Positions 1 through 13,253 of a stretch of DNA of 64,000 nucleotides are shown in pieces (position 1 is the stretch's first letter; the number at the start of each line of letters is the position of its first letter). Under the pieces are notes generated by a model that saw only the letters and a program-made list of their open reading frames with translations, made no database searches and was not told the DNA's origin. The stretch comes from Fusarium oxysporum f. sp. lycopersici 4287 (Eukaryota; Ascomycota; Sordariomycetes; Hypocreales; Nectriaceae), in the NCBI RefSeq assembly GCF_000149955.1, contig NC_030993.1, positions 906,068 through 970,067 of the forward strand. The letters run 5' to 3'. Made by a program: the position numbers and the translations under genes.

Positions 1-1630
1 TACGCAAATAACCTAACACGGCTGTTCGAGCACATTGTGCAGATCATCAACAGCCACAGTGGTCTGGTAGAGAGGCATTACGGCGCTGATAAAGTCGTGA
101 AGGTCATTGAAAGACTTCAAAAAGAGGCTGGCATCCAGGGCGGTATTATCTTGGATATGTGGAACGACGAACGGGCGGTTACTAGGATGATGGCCGATAT
201 TAAGAGTTATCCTTTCTATTTCCTCTCGAAAAGCATGATGCCTGTTCAGAGAGGCATCAATTTTGCGCTGCGAGGCAACGAGCTGGACAAAGATGAATTT
301 GACTTGGATGTGAAGAATGTTGAGGGGCTCTTTGGAGAAATGACAACCATGCTAAGGAGTTGGTCGCTTTACGAACGATTTATTGCAAGTCAATGCAAGG
401 TAGGAAGCAAGTCCATATATGCCATCATATACTAACCATCAGCATTAGGGTCTCCTCGACCAAGAGGAAAAGCTGCCGCTTCCGAAATTTCTCGATCAGT
501 GTAATCTCCATAAGAAGATCTCAGAGAAGGTCATCGAGCCATATAAACTTACGGCAACATTCCTCTTCCGAAGATCAGTGGGGAAGGCTTTTGAGATGGA
601 CGCTGCACCAAGTGGCCTCTCACTGTCGAAGCCGTATGATGGCAGTCCACCGTTCATTCTGCAAGCCGTAGACGACATAATGTACGTCGTGGACAATCTA
701 CTACAGCATATCCTGTCTACGGGAAATAGAGAGGTGACTGTCTATATCATCTCGGCTATCAGCAGGGTCCTCGAATTGGATTTCATCGGGATTATCCATA
801 GGCGCATGAGAGACCAGTGTTACCCCAAACCACTGATTCAGGGTGGGTTTCCACCGGAGGACAAAATTATCAGCTTCATGGTTTTGATGAGCACTCTCGA
901 CATGGCGAAGGAGTACCTAGACCGTGTTATAAACTCCAAAGGTTATTTCCCGAAAAGTCAAGGCGATCTGGCTGGCCCATCTACCCAACCTCTCAAAGAT
1001 TCCTTCCCATTTGGCAGGGACGCCGAGCTGGTTGCAAATGCACTACATACTCTGAACAGCGCGCTATCTGCTAAAGCTACAGAACTTCTGAACGATGGCA
1101 CCCGGGAACTCTTTGATGAGGTTTTGTGGCCCCGGATCAGGCTGATTCTCACAACCTCTTTCCAAGACGCAGTTTACGATGTGTCGGAAGGGGAGTCCTT
1201 GGATGAAGGTGACGTCGATGGAGAGACAACACAGCAAGTGTCGGTGCGATTCGAAGGCGGGTGGTCAGCCTTGACACGGCCACTGAAGCACATCATGACG
1301 CCGAGAACATACGCAGCATTGGCCAGCCTTGCAGCCAACAAGCTGGCAAGGGTGTTAGAGAAGCGTGCGTGGAGTTACTCTGGCCGTTTGACTGCACTTG
1401 GTGGTTTGCGGTTGGAGTCTGACTTCTCGGGTATTATAAGCATCATCGCCCAGGACGACTACGCCCTTCGCGAACCGTTTACTCAATTGCAAGAGATTCT
1501 TGCAATTGCGAATATGGAAGATGATGAATGGGATGAGCTTGAATCAGGATATGACTCGTCCAGGCAAGGAAGAAGCAGGTTACTCAGTGACGAGGACGTG
1601 GCTAAGGCGCGCAAGATCGTGAGAAGATAA
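1..1630 (+). CDS. COG4: COG4, conserved oligomeric Golgi complex subunit 4 (5' end outside window)
   Basis: This is the 3' portion of a gene for a subunit of the COG tethering complex, which works in intra-Golgi retrograde vesicle transport on the cytosolic face of the Golgi. Exons are <1..399 and 449..1630; the 49-nt intron (400-448) has GTAGGA, an ACTAAC branch site and a TTAG acceptor, and the reading frame continues exactly across it. About 526 residues are visible. The segment beginning IERLQKEAG, the region around QCNLHKKISEKVIEPYK, and the C-terminal LGGLRLESDFSGIISIIAQD match the conserved core and end of the COG4 family. The C-terminus ends KARKIVRR and stops at TAA 1628-1630. The N-terminal part lies left of the window. 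The gene converges on the ABC transporter that ends at 1970. Confidence 0.9.
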
Positions 1631-1969
1631 TCACTATGTCTACAAATACAGCAAGGTTGTCAGCTGGACAATGCTCTGGTGCGAACCATCTCATAAGTGG
1701 CATTGAACCCAGATACCGTCTGCTTCAGCCTTCCTGAGACATGAGACCTAAACTAGTCTAAATTTACACCTAGGAGCCCAATGTTAGTAAATCTCTTAGA
1801 AGCTTAGGCAAAGATTTAGGATGAGAAAGCCTAAAGTGAAGGTAAAGTTATGTATTAAATGAGGTAACTGGTGTTCCTCTCTATGTATAGTCTATGGTCA
1901 ACTTTTAATCGTACCCGTCACACATCCTGCAAAACCCATCACATCGTCTATAATAAAATTCTTTACTCT
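1631..1969. other. Convergent intergenic region COG4 / ABC-G gene 1
   Basis: These 339 bases lie between two convergent stop codons and hold the 3' untranslated regions of both genes. The stretch is AT-rich and carries several CCTAAA/TTTAGGAT-like words. No ORF or RNA gene was recognised. Confidence 0.6.
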
Positions 1970-4900
1970 TTAACGTCGGTTGAAGTTGAGGAAGCGGCTC
2001 TGAAATAAAGTTAGCAATCGTTCTCAAGGATGGTGCTCAAACAGGATTACTTACCGCCAAGATAATGATAATTAAGTTACTTGCGATGAAGCAAGCAAAG
2101 ATACCCAAATCTCTCCAACGGTTGTTGAAAGAGAGATCAAAGGTACTGTAAAACTCGTCGCCCACCTTGTACGCGCAATACTCGCAATCCCTTGTGTTGT
2201 CGTTGACAAGATAGCCACGACCACCATTGGCAAAGAAAGGCTCCATGTACTCTCCACAAGTACTGTTTGGAGGCGAACTGAAACGGTTGAGTTCGCTCTG
2301 CTTGCAGACAACCTCAACTCCGTGGAGGGCAGTTGTGACCATTGAGCTGATCAGACGGGTGAAAGGGTCCAATTGGTACATCCAAGCACGCCAGAAGCCA
2401 GGGATTTGAGGCTTGGGGATCGTAACACCACAGAACAAGGCAAAGTTAATGATGATGAATGGATCAAATTGTGCTGAGATGAAGGGCGAGGGGGTGATCG
2501 ATGCGAGTGCTTGACCTAGAGTGACACTGAAAAGCTCTGTGATCAGGATGATAAAGAACTGGAAACCAGCTCGGGAGGACTCGGTCTGGAATCCGGGCAT
2601 ATAGTAGATGGGCAAATCTGGAACGTGTGAGTGCCGTTTCAATCGGAGTGTTGAGGGGTAAGAACTTACAGAAAGCTACCGCACACATGATCGAGTAGGG
2701 GAGTTCAGCAAGAACAACTGAAGAGGAGAACACGAAAGGTGAGTACATCTTCGAAGATTGCTCTCTGAAGAAGAGAGCTCGCTTTATGTGGAACATGACT
2801 TCGACTTGTGTGATAATAAGAGCGGGTAGAACTGTAACCTGGAACATGATGAAGACTCGGTTCTGAAGCGATGCTCTCGAGTTATCGAGATTGAGGTACA
2901 TCAGACCAGTAACTTAGAAGAGGTTAGCTAAAGTCCTAAAATTTGAGGATAGTTTAGGGCATTTTAGGATGAATACTTACTGAGAGCGACAGCAACGTGG
3001 CTGAAGATTCGAGTGAAGATGTAGTCAGGGGATCGCCAGAAAGACAGGAACATGCGCTTGCAAACCACCATCATCTGATGCTTGAATGGAGAAGCATATT
3101 CCTTCTCCAACTCAGGATCGTTGACAGTGACCGTGGCACCAGCAGCCTGGCGCTCTCGCTTCAGACGAATGATGGTCTCCTTAACATCAGCAAACTCAGC
3201 GCTGTCTTCCCAGATATCGGCCCAGTCACGGTCTCCAACACGAGGAGCGCTTCCAGCACCAATGGCTTCAAGCATGTACTCAGCAACGTTATCAGTAGGA
3301 CCGGCCTCAGCACCGTGGCTCTTGAGATAGCTTCGCAGAACGTGAGCGTCCTTGCCAATATCGCCAAAGTAGACGGTGCGACCACCGCGCTGGAGCAGAA
3401 GAAGACGATCAAAGTTCTCGAACAAAGCAGCGTTAGGTTGATGGATAGTGCACAGAATAGCCTGGCCTGAAGCAGCGAGCTTCTTGAGGAAGCGGACGAT
3501 GTTGAAGGCACTTTGACTGTCAAGACCGGAAGTAGGCTCGTCGAGGAAAAGCATCAGCTCAGGCTTGGCAGCAAGCTCGACACCGATAGTGACACGCTTG
3601 CGCTGTTCAACAGTAAGACCGAATTCAGGGGTTCCAATAATAGCGTCGGCGATGGACTCCATCTCGAGAAGGGAAATGATCTCTTCGACATAGGCGTAGC
3701 GCTCCTCCATAGGGACGTGGAAAGGTTGACGGAGTTCAGCAGAGAAACGGAAGGCCTCGCGGACGGTCTGAGTAGGCTCGTGAACATCGAGTTGCTCGGC
3801 ATATGACGTAGATCGCTGGAAGGTCTTGCCTGGCTTCATAGCGTCGATGAGGATATCTCCGGAGATAACACCAATGTTCTTGCGAGCTGCGAGGACATCC
3901 AGGAGAGTGGTCTTTCCGGCACCAGAGGCACCCATCAGAGCGGTAAGCTCGCCTGGTCGTACGTAACCGTAGACATTGTTGAGCAGTCGGCGTTCACCTC
4001 CTGGCACAGGAACGTCATAGTTGAGGTTCTCCCAAGTGAGTACCCTCTCGGACTTGATGGTGATTTCGGACCCCTCTTCGTTGGACTTATCCTTTGTTCG
4101 AGCATCCTTCTTAGCCGCAAGTTTCTCATTCAAGGTCTTTCTCTCCTTGTTGGGCTTAGCATAGACCTTGGCAGCGTTTCCTCCCATGCCAAAGTTGACG
4201 AATTCGCCGAGAACGACGTTGAGGATCAGGAAGAAGATGATAAGAGCCAAGACAATGCCCCAGTTTCTCCAAAGGTCGCCTGGGTGGTAGGAAAAGCCCT
4301 GGGCAACGTAGTCACTGCCAGAGACGAGAGTGGTGCCGGATTTCGAGCCAGGGAGAGTGCAGACTTGGTGGTTGATATCGGTGTATTGAGGACCAGCAGG
4401 GATCAGACTGTCTGCCGTACAGGTCATTTCTAGACCTTGAAATTCATTCATCATCATTCCAGAGAAGCTCAGTCCCAGGGGATTGATCCAGAAGATCCAG
4501 CGGAGCCAAACCTGTTCTTGTTCATATTGTATAATGTACCCTGAAGTAACGACAAACAGCGTAATTACCTAGGTATGTCTTGTCAGCCATTTTTGTTTTT
4601 CATTAACTCGAGAGCTGTGATCTTGGTTTGTGATCCTGGTTTGGTCTTGGTGTTGTGGCGCTGTGGGACCACACACCAATCACGATCAGTTCCCAAGTTG
4701 TGGCGCGCTTGCGCCACTTGTGAATAGCCTCGTGTAAGTGACAATATATGGGAGATTCGAGATCAACTTACCACAACAGCGAACTTAATAGCCTGATCGA
4801 AGCCCGGAGATACACACCCGATAATTCTAAAGAATAGAGTCATCGCAATATTTCCAGATAGAATCATGAGCTACGCATCAAAGTGGGTTAGTTTATGTCT

Positions 4901-6820
4901 CAATATCCATTACCGCGGTGCAAAGATACTGACATAGAATGTAAAGAAGGCACCGGCGTCCCGGACGAGATTGGTCATGAAATAGACAATAATACTAAAG
5001 ACCAAGATCTGTGAGGCAGCAAAAACCTGGTCGACAAAGATCTGAGCAATCCATAAAGCTGACGGTCTGTGGAACGCATAGGCCTTGTGCTTGTTCACAA
5101 TCGTTCTGCCGGTCATTGTGCTCGCAAGCTCACTGAAGGCCTGGAATGCGTTGAACAGCAGGGCGACGAAAAGCAGACCTCCTTTGCTGAATGCACTGGC
5201 TGAAGTCTTTCCGAGATTGAGATACAGGGTGCCGAGGACAATAGCGATAACGATGCTGCGGAACCACCCAACAAAGAGGTTGAATCGATCCTGCAGCTTG
5301 AGAGTGAACTGGCGCTTCATAAGGGCCCAAACCTGCAAATGGAAGCCAACTTGGTAGACTGAACGCTTGGATGTTCCGCGCTTTCCCTCCTTCACAGCGA
5401 GCTGGAAGTTGTTATGCGTTTCCTCCTCGTGTGCGAGAGAAGCCTTATACTCAGCCATCTCGGCTTCCAAGGACTTGAAGGCATCGGATTTCTTGAAGGC
5501 CTGCTCAAGAGTCTCAGGGTCGTGAGGGGCGTTTTCCTCAGAGCGGCCCGGGGCGTACTCCCTCTCGAAGGCATCCGTGCAGCCGGTCAGGTAGTCGGCA
5601 CTGGTCTGGCGGGGACGAGGGGCGAAACCGAGACCCTCGAAGTAGCTGCGGGCAGAGGCAGCGGGACCGAAGTAGACCTCCTTGCCGCCGTCGATAACCA
5701 TAACCTTGTCGAAGAGGTTGTAGATATTCTCGGAAGCCTGGTACAAGGAGACGAAAGTGGTCGTCTTATACAGGTTGGTCTGGATTCGAAGGGACTTGGC
5801 AAAATCGAGAGCAGTACTGGCGTCAAGACCTCGAGTGGAGTTATCCCAAGAGAAAACGGCACCGCTGCAGATCATAGCCTCTGCGATACTGACTCGCTTT
5901 CTCTCACCACCACTGACTCCGCGGACGAAATGATCGCCAACGATGGTGTGGCGGGTATGCTCAATGTTGAACATCTTGAGAAGCGTGGTGATAACACTCT
6001 CCTTGAACTCCTGCTTGGACATGTTTCCAGGCCTCAACTTGGGCATCTTCGTATCGAGAGCAAAGCCCAGGGTTTGCTCAACAGTAAGGGTAGGGTGATG
6101 GATATCGTCTTCGGCAGAGTAAACAGCTTCACCGCGGTACTGGTCGAATTCGGTGTTCTTCCACTTTCCGTACAATACCTCGCCCTCAACTGCAGTGTAG
6201 CCCCAACGCTGGTTGGCGATGGTCTTGAGGAAGGTAGTACATCCTGAGCCGGGTTTGCCTAGAACGAGCACCATCTCACCGGGCTTGCAAACACCCTTGA
6301 ACTTGTCGAGAAGGGCGACTTGCTCAGGCTTGGGACCAAGGCCGAGCATACGAATAACAGGGGTGATAACGTCGAAGAAGTTGACAAAGGCATCGGGGAA
6401 GGTAGGCACATAATTGGACATACCACCATAGCCCTTGACGGTTAAGTCGTTCCAGTAAACGCCAATGTGCTTGGACTTGATGCCAACCTCCCTCTCACGA
6501 TCAAGACCGCCGCGAAGAGCAGCCTCAAGATCAAAGATGGACTCGACCTCATTGTCTTCAGCGTGAGCATTCTTCTCAGGATCAGCAACGCTAGCTCTGC
6601 TCTTCCTCCTACTAGCTCTCGAGACACCAGTGAACTCTCTCTGAAGCTCAGCAAATTCGGCCTCAGCTTGCTCGATGGATACGCCACCGTTGTTGTGCTC
6701 AGCAGGCCCGTGGCGTGTCGAGTCGGTATCGATAGAGTTGCGATAAGCAGGATCAGCCTGCTCAGTGTGATGGTTGGCAGCAATGGCCTCCTCAGCCTTT
6801 CCAAGGTCTTTTTCCGCCAT
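1970..6820 (-). CDS. Full-size ABC-G (PDR) multidrug transporter, AtrB/NhABC1-like
   Basis: This encodes an ATP-driven plasma-membrane efflux pump. The family exports fungicides, plant defence compounds and secondary metabolites. Exons on the minus strand are 6820..4934, 4870..4772, 4568..2981, 2912..2670, 2617..2055 and 1999..1970. Phases agree at all five junctions and give 1469 residues, normal for full-size PDR proteins. The order is NBD1-TMD1-NBD2-TMD2. NBD1 has the fungal PDR Walker A GKPGSGCTT (about residues 188-196, Cys replacing Lys), signature [10 protein letters not shown] and [12 protein letters not shown]2 has canonical [11 protein letters not shown] and the degenerate signature LTVEQRKRV. 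The N-terminal block IFDLEAALRGGLDRERE is typical of the group-I ABC-G branch (AtrB, BcatrB, NhABC1). The final exon is only 30 nt and codes the basic tail SRFLNFNRR. The start has no nearer upstream in-frame ATG. The substrate cannot be read from the sequence. Confidence 0.93.
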
Positions 6821-9800
6821 TGTGACTTATATCGGTTGGGTCGTGCGTGTAAGTCGTTTTATTGGGAGCCCAAAGTCACCCGTCGCGAAAGGAAGTAGTT
6901 CACTGAGATGAACTCAATCAAAACAAGGTATTGATTAAAATAATTATAGGAATAAGAATGATTATTATAATAAGGATACGATACAGCAGCCAATGTTTTG
7001 ATCACAGGCTCACCGTTGACAAGCAAGAGAGAAGAGGGCGCATGGGAAAAAGATGCCGACATCCCGCACTATAAGTCAACAAAGGTCCAGCAAAAAGTTA
7101 AAATGGGTCTATATCTCCTTTGGAACAATTTGATCCGGCATTACCAATCAACAATACGAAGCGTCCGTTAAAAATGTCCGCCGGTAGAGGCAGGGGTGGT
7201 CGGCTCCACCAGCTGGGAATTGCTTCAAACAGGGAGCTCCCACCTGAGTCAAGTGGACGAGTAAGTCAGCGCTGTGGGGCAGATGTGCAGGATTTGACTC
7301 ATCTCGGCTAAGAACCTGCCCCAAGGCCGAGGTGGAAAAGAGTCTGATTGGTTTAGTGAAATAAGGTAAAAGATTGACACTCTCCGACGGGGAGGCTAGG
7401 GGGACTATCTAACTCTGCTTACGATTTTTAGGTGCATATATCCGAAAATCTCGGGTTGTGGGGGTCACCGGACTGATGAAAAAGAGCCATTCTTTAATGT
7501 ATTTAATGTGATATCTTTGCATTTCTGTCTTTTACAGACATATTCGGACTCAAATGCCGTGTCAATCTTTTGAGTTCATCGCTGCAACGCGAGATTGAAA
7601 CCCAAGGCTCGGGTATCATATCCACCCAATCTCGCTCTGTGGAGAAAAACAGTGGAAACGTCAAATGCTAAAAAAGGGCAACGGTTGAATCTCGTCGCCC
7701 GGCGCGTTCCCTTAAGTCCGAGAATACAAATTCTGACTGGCTGCTTTGATTCAGCATTTTACGATCATTTCGACTCATACCCAAAGATGGAATAGTACAG
7801 ATATCAGCCAGTCAAGAGGTTATAAGACATGCATCGGCGTGACACATTGTTTTCTTTGTTGATATTGCAATGCAAGTGGAAGAGGTCTGCAGTGTTCGGA
7901 CGAATCTCCCCGCGATGAGATCATCTTACCAAGATCGTTTGGAGATTCACGTTCATGATCACTCTTTCATGATATGATATCTCAGCTTCGCATGGCAACG
8001 GATCCTTGTTCATCCTCTAATCAATCTGAACAGGGATGACCGGCGAGACCCACCCGTAAGCAGCGTTTCAGGGGACAGTCTCCTAGAGTTCTTGTCCGGT
8101 TTACTGCGATTTTCGACGATCTCCGCCTCCGTCCGGTTTCTAGTCCGTTCTTCGTCCGCCGCCATCGGCCGAGTGGACTCCGCCTCCCTTGCCAAAGAGG
8201 TTCTGCCGAATAATTTAGAAGATTCATAGAGTTTTATAGAATAGTTGCTGTAATTTTAGCTCTGATCTAAGCCTTTGTCCATAAGGGCAGGATCTTGATG
8301 ATGAAATGCCTTATCAAGGTTAGTGTACTTTTATGATAAGATCTTGAATTTTGATGATATACGAGGCTTCCATCATCGTACTCGGTTTCAAGCTTGAGTC
8401 CAGTGACTGTTGTTGCCTTCCTCACTTCATCATCGCTTTTCAGGTGTGATCCTTCGACAAATCTTTGAACACATCCTGGGCTCAGTTGCTAGTGTAAAAC
8501 ATCACCTTAGCCTGGACCTATCAATTGGGGATTGCTGCATTTAGAGCCAGCGTGTGACGTTTGATGGCATCTAACTAAACAGGTACGTAATGGACTCGTA
8601 TGAGGCAAATGTACTAGAGATGTTGATTGCGATAACATTAGCAAACAGGCCATCTCCTTCGGGTTTGGATATGAGTTCATCACCTGGATCATTAAAGACG
8701 GGTATGTGACAGTAAAGACTCTTTCAATCAAAGCTGAAATACTCGTTGTGGCCAATCTACGCTTTGTACAACAAGAATAGCGCAAGTTTTCAGAGATCAA
8801 AGTTCATCAAAGGAAGCATGAGACAAGACGAAATCAATCGACCAATCGTCGCGAACAAAGAACGGATGCGTCCTAAAAAAATTGCTCGGTTCGTGCTTGA
8901 TGCACTCAATCTCAAGGTGTTTGGAGCCGGTTTCTGGTGACTAATTTATTGTTGAACAGTATATAAGCCCTGTTGCCTTAGGCCCTGATGTAGGGTCCTT
9001 ACGTTTTTGAGGCTTTTGGTACAGTGGTTTTGTACGACATCTGGCCAATCGTCGATGGTTCATTACCAACACCCAGATTAACGATTCGACAATCAACAAT
9101 GCGTTTCCAGGCTACGATTGGAAACGCGGCTTTGCTTCTATGAAATGCTGACTCCTAGAAATTCGTAAAGCAAAAGGAACGGTGTAATGGAGAGAAAGTC
9201 ACTGTAATATCACATCATTAGTATTTATCACGCGTTGCAAAGGAGACGTAACAGCCGTCTACTGGAGCCTCATGATACGCGTCGTTTTCTGGACATGGGA
9301 CAAACCTGAACATCTTTGAGGCATTCAACTTTCGAAGTTGCTTGTTGTTTGCCTCTTTGAAAGCACGACGGTTGGTCGATTTGCCGAGTAAATGTAGCAA
9401 GCCGTAGCTTATGCCTTGCATAGTATGACCAAGCTTTGTATCAGCGGAAGGTGATATGTTCTTATATTCAAGCTCTGAACAAAATGGAAACATGAAGATA
9501 CTGGTGCTGATGTACGGAAGGTTACATGCGAACAACGCATGGCATGGCTTAGCACGGCTCTCAAGTGGTACGGACAATAGCATCAACATTTGTCCAAAGA
9601 AATCTTTTCAAGGCAAGACAAAAGCTTAATAAAACAAGATAAGGGATTAACAGATGTAGAATAAGAGAAGCAGATAGGAACTGACAGGACACAAGACCCA
9701 TAATAAGAACCGGTCAACAAAAGCACTTCGTTCGGTAACAAACTGTCGTTTGAGAGAAAAGGTTCAGGGTTTGAAGCAACATAAACGCAAAAATGGCACA

Positions 9801-10878
9801 TATTGAAACACTTGGACAAGAAACTTCTGGTTTTGTCTGCTGCCTAGAATGAGGCTTGTATTGAAAGTCAGTCATCATGATGACCGAAAGACCTCCAAGT
9901 CTGAGCACAAACAATGGCGTTGCTGGAGTCGTAAGAGTCACTGGTTCTGCGAAGACAATAGCGATTGTTTGTAGGCTTCAAGCTACGACAGGGACATCGT
10001 TACCCTCTTCTTTGCTACTGAGACCAGGCTGTGTTTCTATGTAAAACAACTCGAACATACTGATACGCTTCTGGGTATCTCATTAGCTTGAGCCGGCTTA
10101 GGGGTGTGAGAAGGTTTCGGAGGTTGGGGGCCTGGTGATGTTGGTGAGCGATGCAGCAACTGGTGGTGAATTTGAGTCGGTATCAGGCATCGTCGGCTTT
10201 CGGCTGCACAACCTACGAGCTTCGCTTGTGCTTGCGTGGCAAACAAGATTATGGATGTTGTGAATCAGAGTGAAAAAATGGATAACAATAGGAATCAATT
10301 GGAAGTGAAAACAATGCGCAGTTGCCAATCAGTGACAGTGTGATGCATCCGTCACCGATTTCGTTTGTGGCAGTGAATCAAACAGGACAGCCACAGTGAA
10401 TCACTCTATAAACTGAAGAACAAGAGGCATCGTTTGAGAGTGACTCAATGTGAAATCGCTGTTTGGTGCCAATAACTATAGACCTGAGATTCTGCATATA
10501 AATACCGAAGCTCCCACATCTCTGCCCTTCTCTCTTCTCTTCCCCTTCTCCTCAGCCTTCTTTTCTTCTTTTACCAACATCCGCAAAGTGTTCCTTGGCT
10601 ACGAGCACACCTTCATTCGACTTCAGGCTTGGTGCCTTTGTATTACTCCCAAGTCAATACCGCTTTAACTTACCATCAGTTCTTCTTCGCTATCCATATC
10701 TGCAAGCCAACGGACTTTGCGTATATACCCGCCGCGTGGTGACGAATCTCACTGGTTTCTTTTCGACCCTTTCTCTTTGTGAGTAAAAATCTCTATCACA
10801 GCAGTTGTACGTCGCTGGTAAGTAGCCCATTGAACTCACTCGCAAAGCTAACAGGACTCTGGGACAGCCATTGCCAAG
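6821..10878. other. Gene-poor region between ABC-G gene 1 and the GIY-YIG-like gene
   Basis: This 4.06-kb stretch separates two divergent starts. It contains only short ORFs without family resemblance or good codon use. The left few hundred bases should hold the promoter of the ABC-G gene. The right end, from about 10490, holds the promoter and leader of the GIY-YIG-like gene. The centre (7.3-10 kb) shows no structure I can name. Confidence 0.5.
10494..10560 (+). promoter_or_regulatory. TATA-like box and CT-rich leader
   Basis: A CATATAAATA sequence at about 10494-10503 is followed by a long pyrimidine tract (about 10518-10580). This is the usual layout of a fungal core promoter and transcription start. 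It lies about 380 bp upstream of the ATG at 10879. A probable 5'-UTR intron (GTGAGT at 10779 to GCTAACAG ending 10854) would bring the start codon closer in the mRNA. Confidence 0.4.
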
Positions 10879-13253
10879 ATGGCAACAACTACCTCGATCG
10901 ACCGGCTTCTACTCTTGGAGCTCCCTACAGACCTGCCATGGCCCCAAGGAGCGGCTCGCCAGATGTGGGCTGTTGAGCTCAAGCGTGATTGGAAATATCT
11001 CGACACGACAAACGATGTACCCGGTGCTTGGAGGGGCAGGATGCCACCAGACCTATTGGTAAACGGCCGCCTCCCACTCTTTAAGAAGGAACCAGGTTAT
11101 ATGTTCTTTCGGGGCAATACCACTGCCATGGTGTTCTTTTTCAAAGGCACCAAAAAGATCCCAGGTAAGCTGCAGTTTATAACCCGGTGCTTGCATTTAC
11201 AGACTAACGATCTAATCTAGTGGTCCTCCCTCTTAGTATCTTGAACATCGGGGCCAAGTTCCGTACTTTGGCTGAGCAGACAGTCGAACTACTTCCGGCC
11301 CCGGTTTCTTCTATTGTACCCCAGACACAGAGCGTCACCCACAACAACGGTTCGATACTTGAACGATTCATCCGAACACTTTGGTCGACATTTGCGACCG
11401 TGCCCAATCAACTCAGAGGATTTGGAATCACAGATGAAGACCTCACTCTTTGCTTCGGTGGACAGAATCTACGACACAATGTTGATGCTCTGTTCGCAGC
11501 TTTCATCCCTGACGTCTTGAACGTCCTCAAAGACGGACAGTTCTCTCTCAAGAACATACTGGATCTCCGACACCTTTCGCCAGACTGGCCTGATCGTCCC
11601 ACTATCTACCTACGAGTTTATACACACCCCCGAGACCAACCTAACGGGACATACCGCGATGCCTCCCAAGCCGACATTAACCATCATGTGGGCTTCTACG
11701 TTGGTAAATCTATCAACCCATGGTACCGACACCTTCAGCATGGATATGCCACCGATTCCGAAGCTCGGGGTTCTGGAGGGGGGCACTACCCAATTGCACG
11801 AAAGTCACAAAAGGAGCATCGACATATGATCCCTCTTATGACTTTTGATGAAGGCACTCCTCGTCATATTATCAAGATGGCAGAGCAAACAATGATAATT
11901 GTACTTCGAACCTACCACAATGCATGCTTTCAGCCAGTCGACATGAACTCCGAGGGAAGTTGGGTTCAAATGCAGTGCAAAGCTCAATTCCTGCATTCTA
12001 TTTCACGTTTCGCGGTATCAGCGACAGGTTGGCCCAAAATAAAGCCCCGTGGATGCAACATGAGCTCCCCCATGTTCGAAAATGACACTGCGGGACGAAA
12101 TTATTTCGACTGTTTCCCTATGGTCCCAGGCAAGGCATCAGCTCCTGGTGACGTGTCGGCTCGCACCTTTACCACCTATCGAGTCCGGAAAACGCTGCAC
12201 ACGCTGAACGTGATCCCCCTACGTTTGGTCAATGAGCAAGGCACTGGTCGCAGTGTAGGGTTTAGATTCCACAGGGCGGTTTCTCAGCTACCAGGCCCAA
12301 AGCCATATGATGCTAGATATGGTTACCTCGTCTTTGAAGTGATGGATGATCATAAGCCACATGATCATGCTTGGCTTGGCGTCCCATCCGTAGGCCAGTA
12401 TGTCAATTTTGATGAGGCATCTTGCTTTTCCGTCACATACGAGTGGTTCGACGAAGGACAACAAACGTGGCTCAGTATGCCAATGTATCGTTCGAAAAAA
12501 AGCAGCAGTATGATGGCTGCCTATGTTGATAACCTCAACATTGAAGGAGTTTTGACACCCTGGCGTGTTGCCATGGATATCCTTCAAGCTATAGAGGGGC
12601 GAGTATACACAGAACCACTCGAGGGGTTCCCCGAGAAATGGAGCATCGCGCATGCCAGAAAGTTGGAGACCAATCACTTGGCCCAAAAGTATCGATGGGT
12701 CTCTCGGGAGTCGAGCGCTCCTCGTCCTGTACCAGCGTATGCGACTTGGGATGACAATTTCCGATTAGTCAGACGCCTGTTTGGCACGGATCGAACCCAT
12801 ATTGCAACCAAGGGGCCCTACGAGTTCACTTCCGATGTCATGAATCGCGAGGCTAGCGATACCCGACAGAACACAGTGGTCGCACACAAGTGTGATACAT
12901 GCATATACATCGGAGCAGGCATCAAATGCGTACGCTATGAGAGCAGGACTGATGTCTGGGTTTGTACATGTTGTTCTCTCTTCCACAGGCCTTGCACGTT
13001 TACAGCATACAGTGATAAAGAGCAACTTTGGGGAACTGATCTGCCACACATTCACGACTCCAGGCTTTCTGAACACCCGACAGGCCCACACCGCTTCCTG
13101 GCGTACCACAATTCTATGACTGTTGCGCAGCTGTGCGAGGCAACCAGAGTGCCTGTCCCTCTATCTGAGCATCTCTTCGAGGAGGCGGAAGGGGAGGAAG
13201 GTGGTGGTGATGGCGAGCAGGATGACGGCGATGTTGGCAGTGGGGAAGAGTGA
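10879..13253 (+). CDS. GIY-YIG nuclease-like protein with C-terminal cysteine cluster
   Basis: Exons 10879..11164 and 11221..13253 (56-nt intron, GTAAGC...TCTAG, phase 1) give 772 residues. Near residue 230 the segment TIYLRVYTH is followed by GFYVGKSINPWYRHLQH, then HRHMIPL, then KMAEQTMIIVLRTYH. This order fits the GIY, YIG, catalytic Arg and catalytic Glu motifs of the GIY-YIG endonuclease fold, with candidate residues R in WYRHLQH and E in AEQ. Near residue 670 a cluster CDTC-x8-C-x12-CTCC...C looks metal-binding. The tail is very acidic (EEAEGEEGGGDGEQDDG). No signal peptide or membrane segment is evident. I do not recognise the full-length family. The nuclease assignment is by motif only, and the role (repair, mobile-element biology, or none) is unknown. 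The gene stands alone between gene-poor stretches. The ATG is preceded by a likely 5'-UTR intron. Confidence 0.75.

Noticed and set aside
5414..6247. 277-codon plus-strand ORF opposite ABC-G gene 1
   Set aside because: Antisense shadow of conserved NBD1; composition follows the sense codons.
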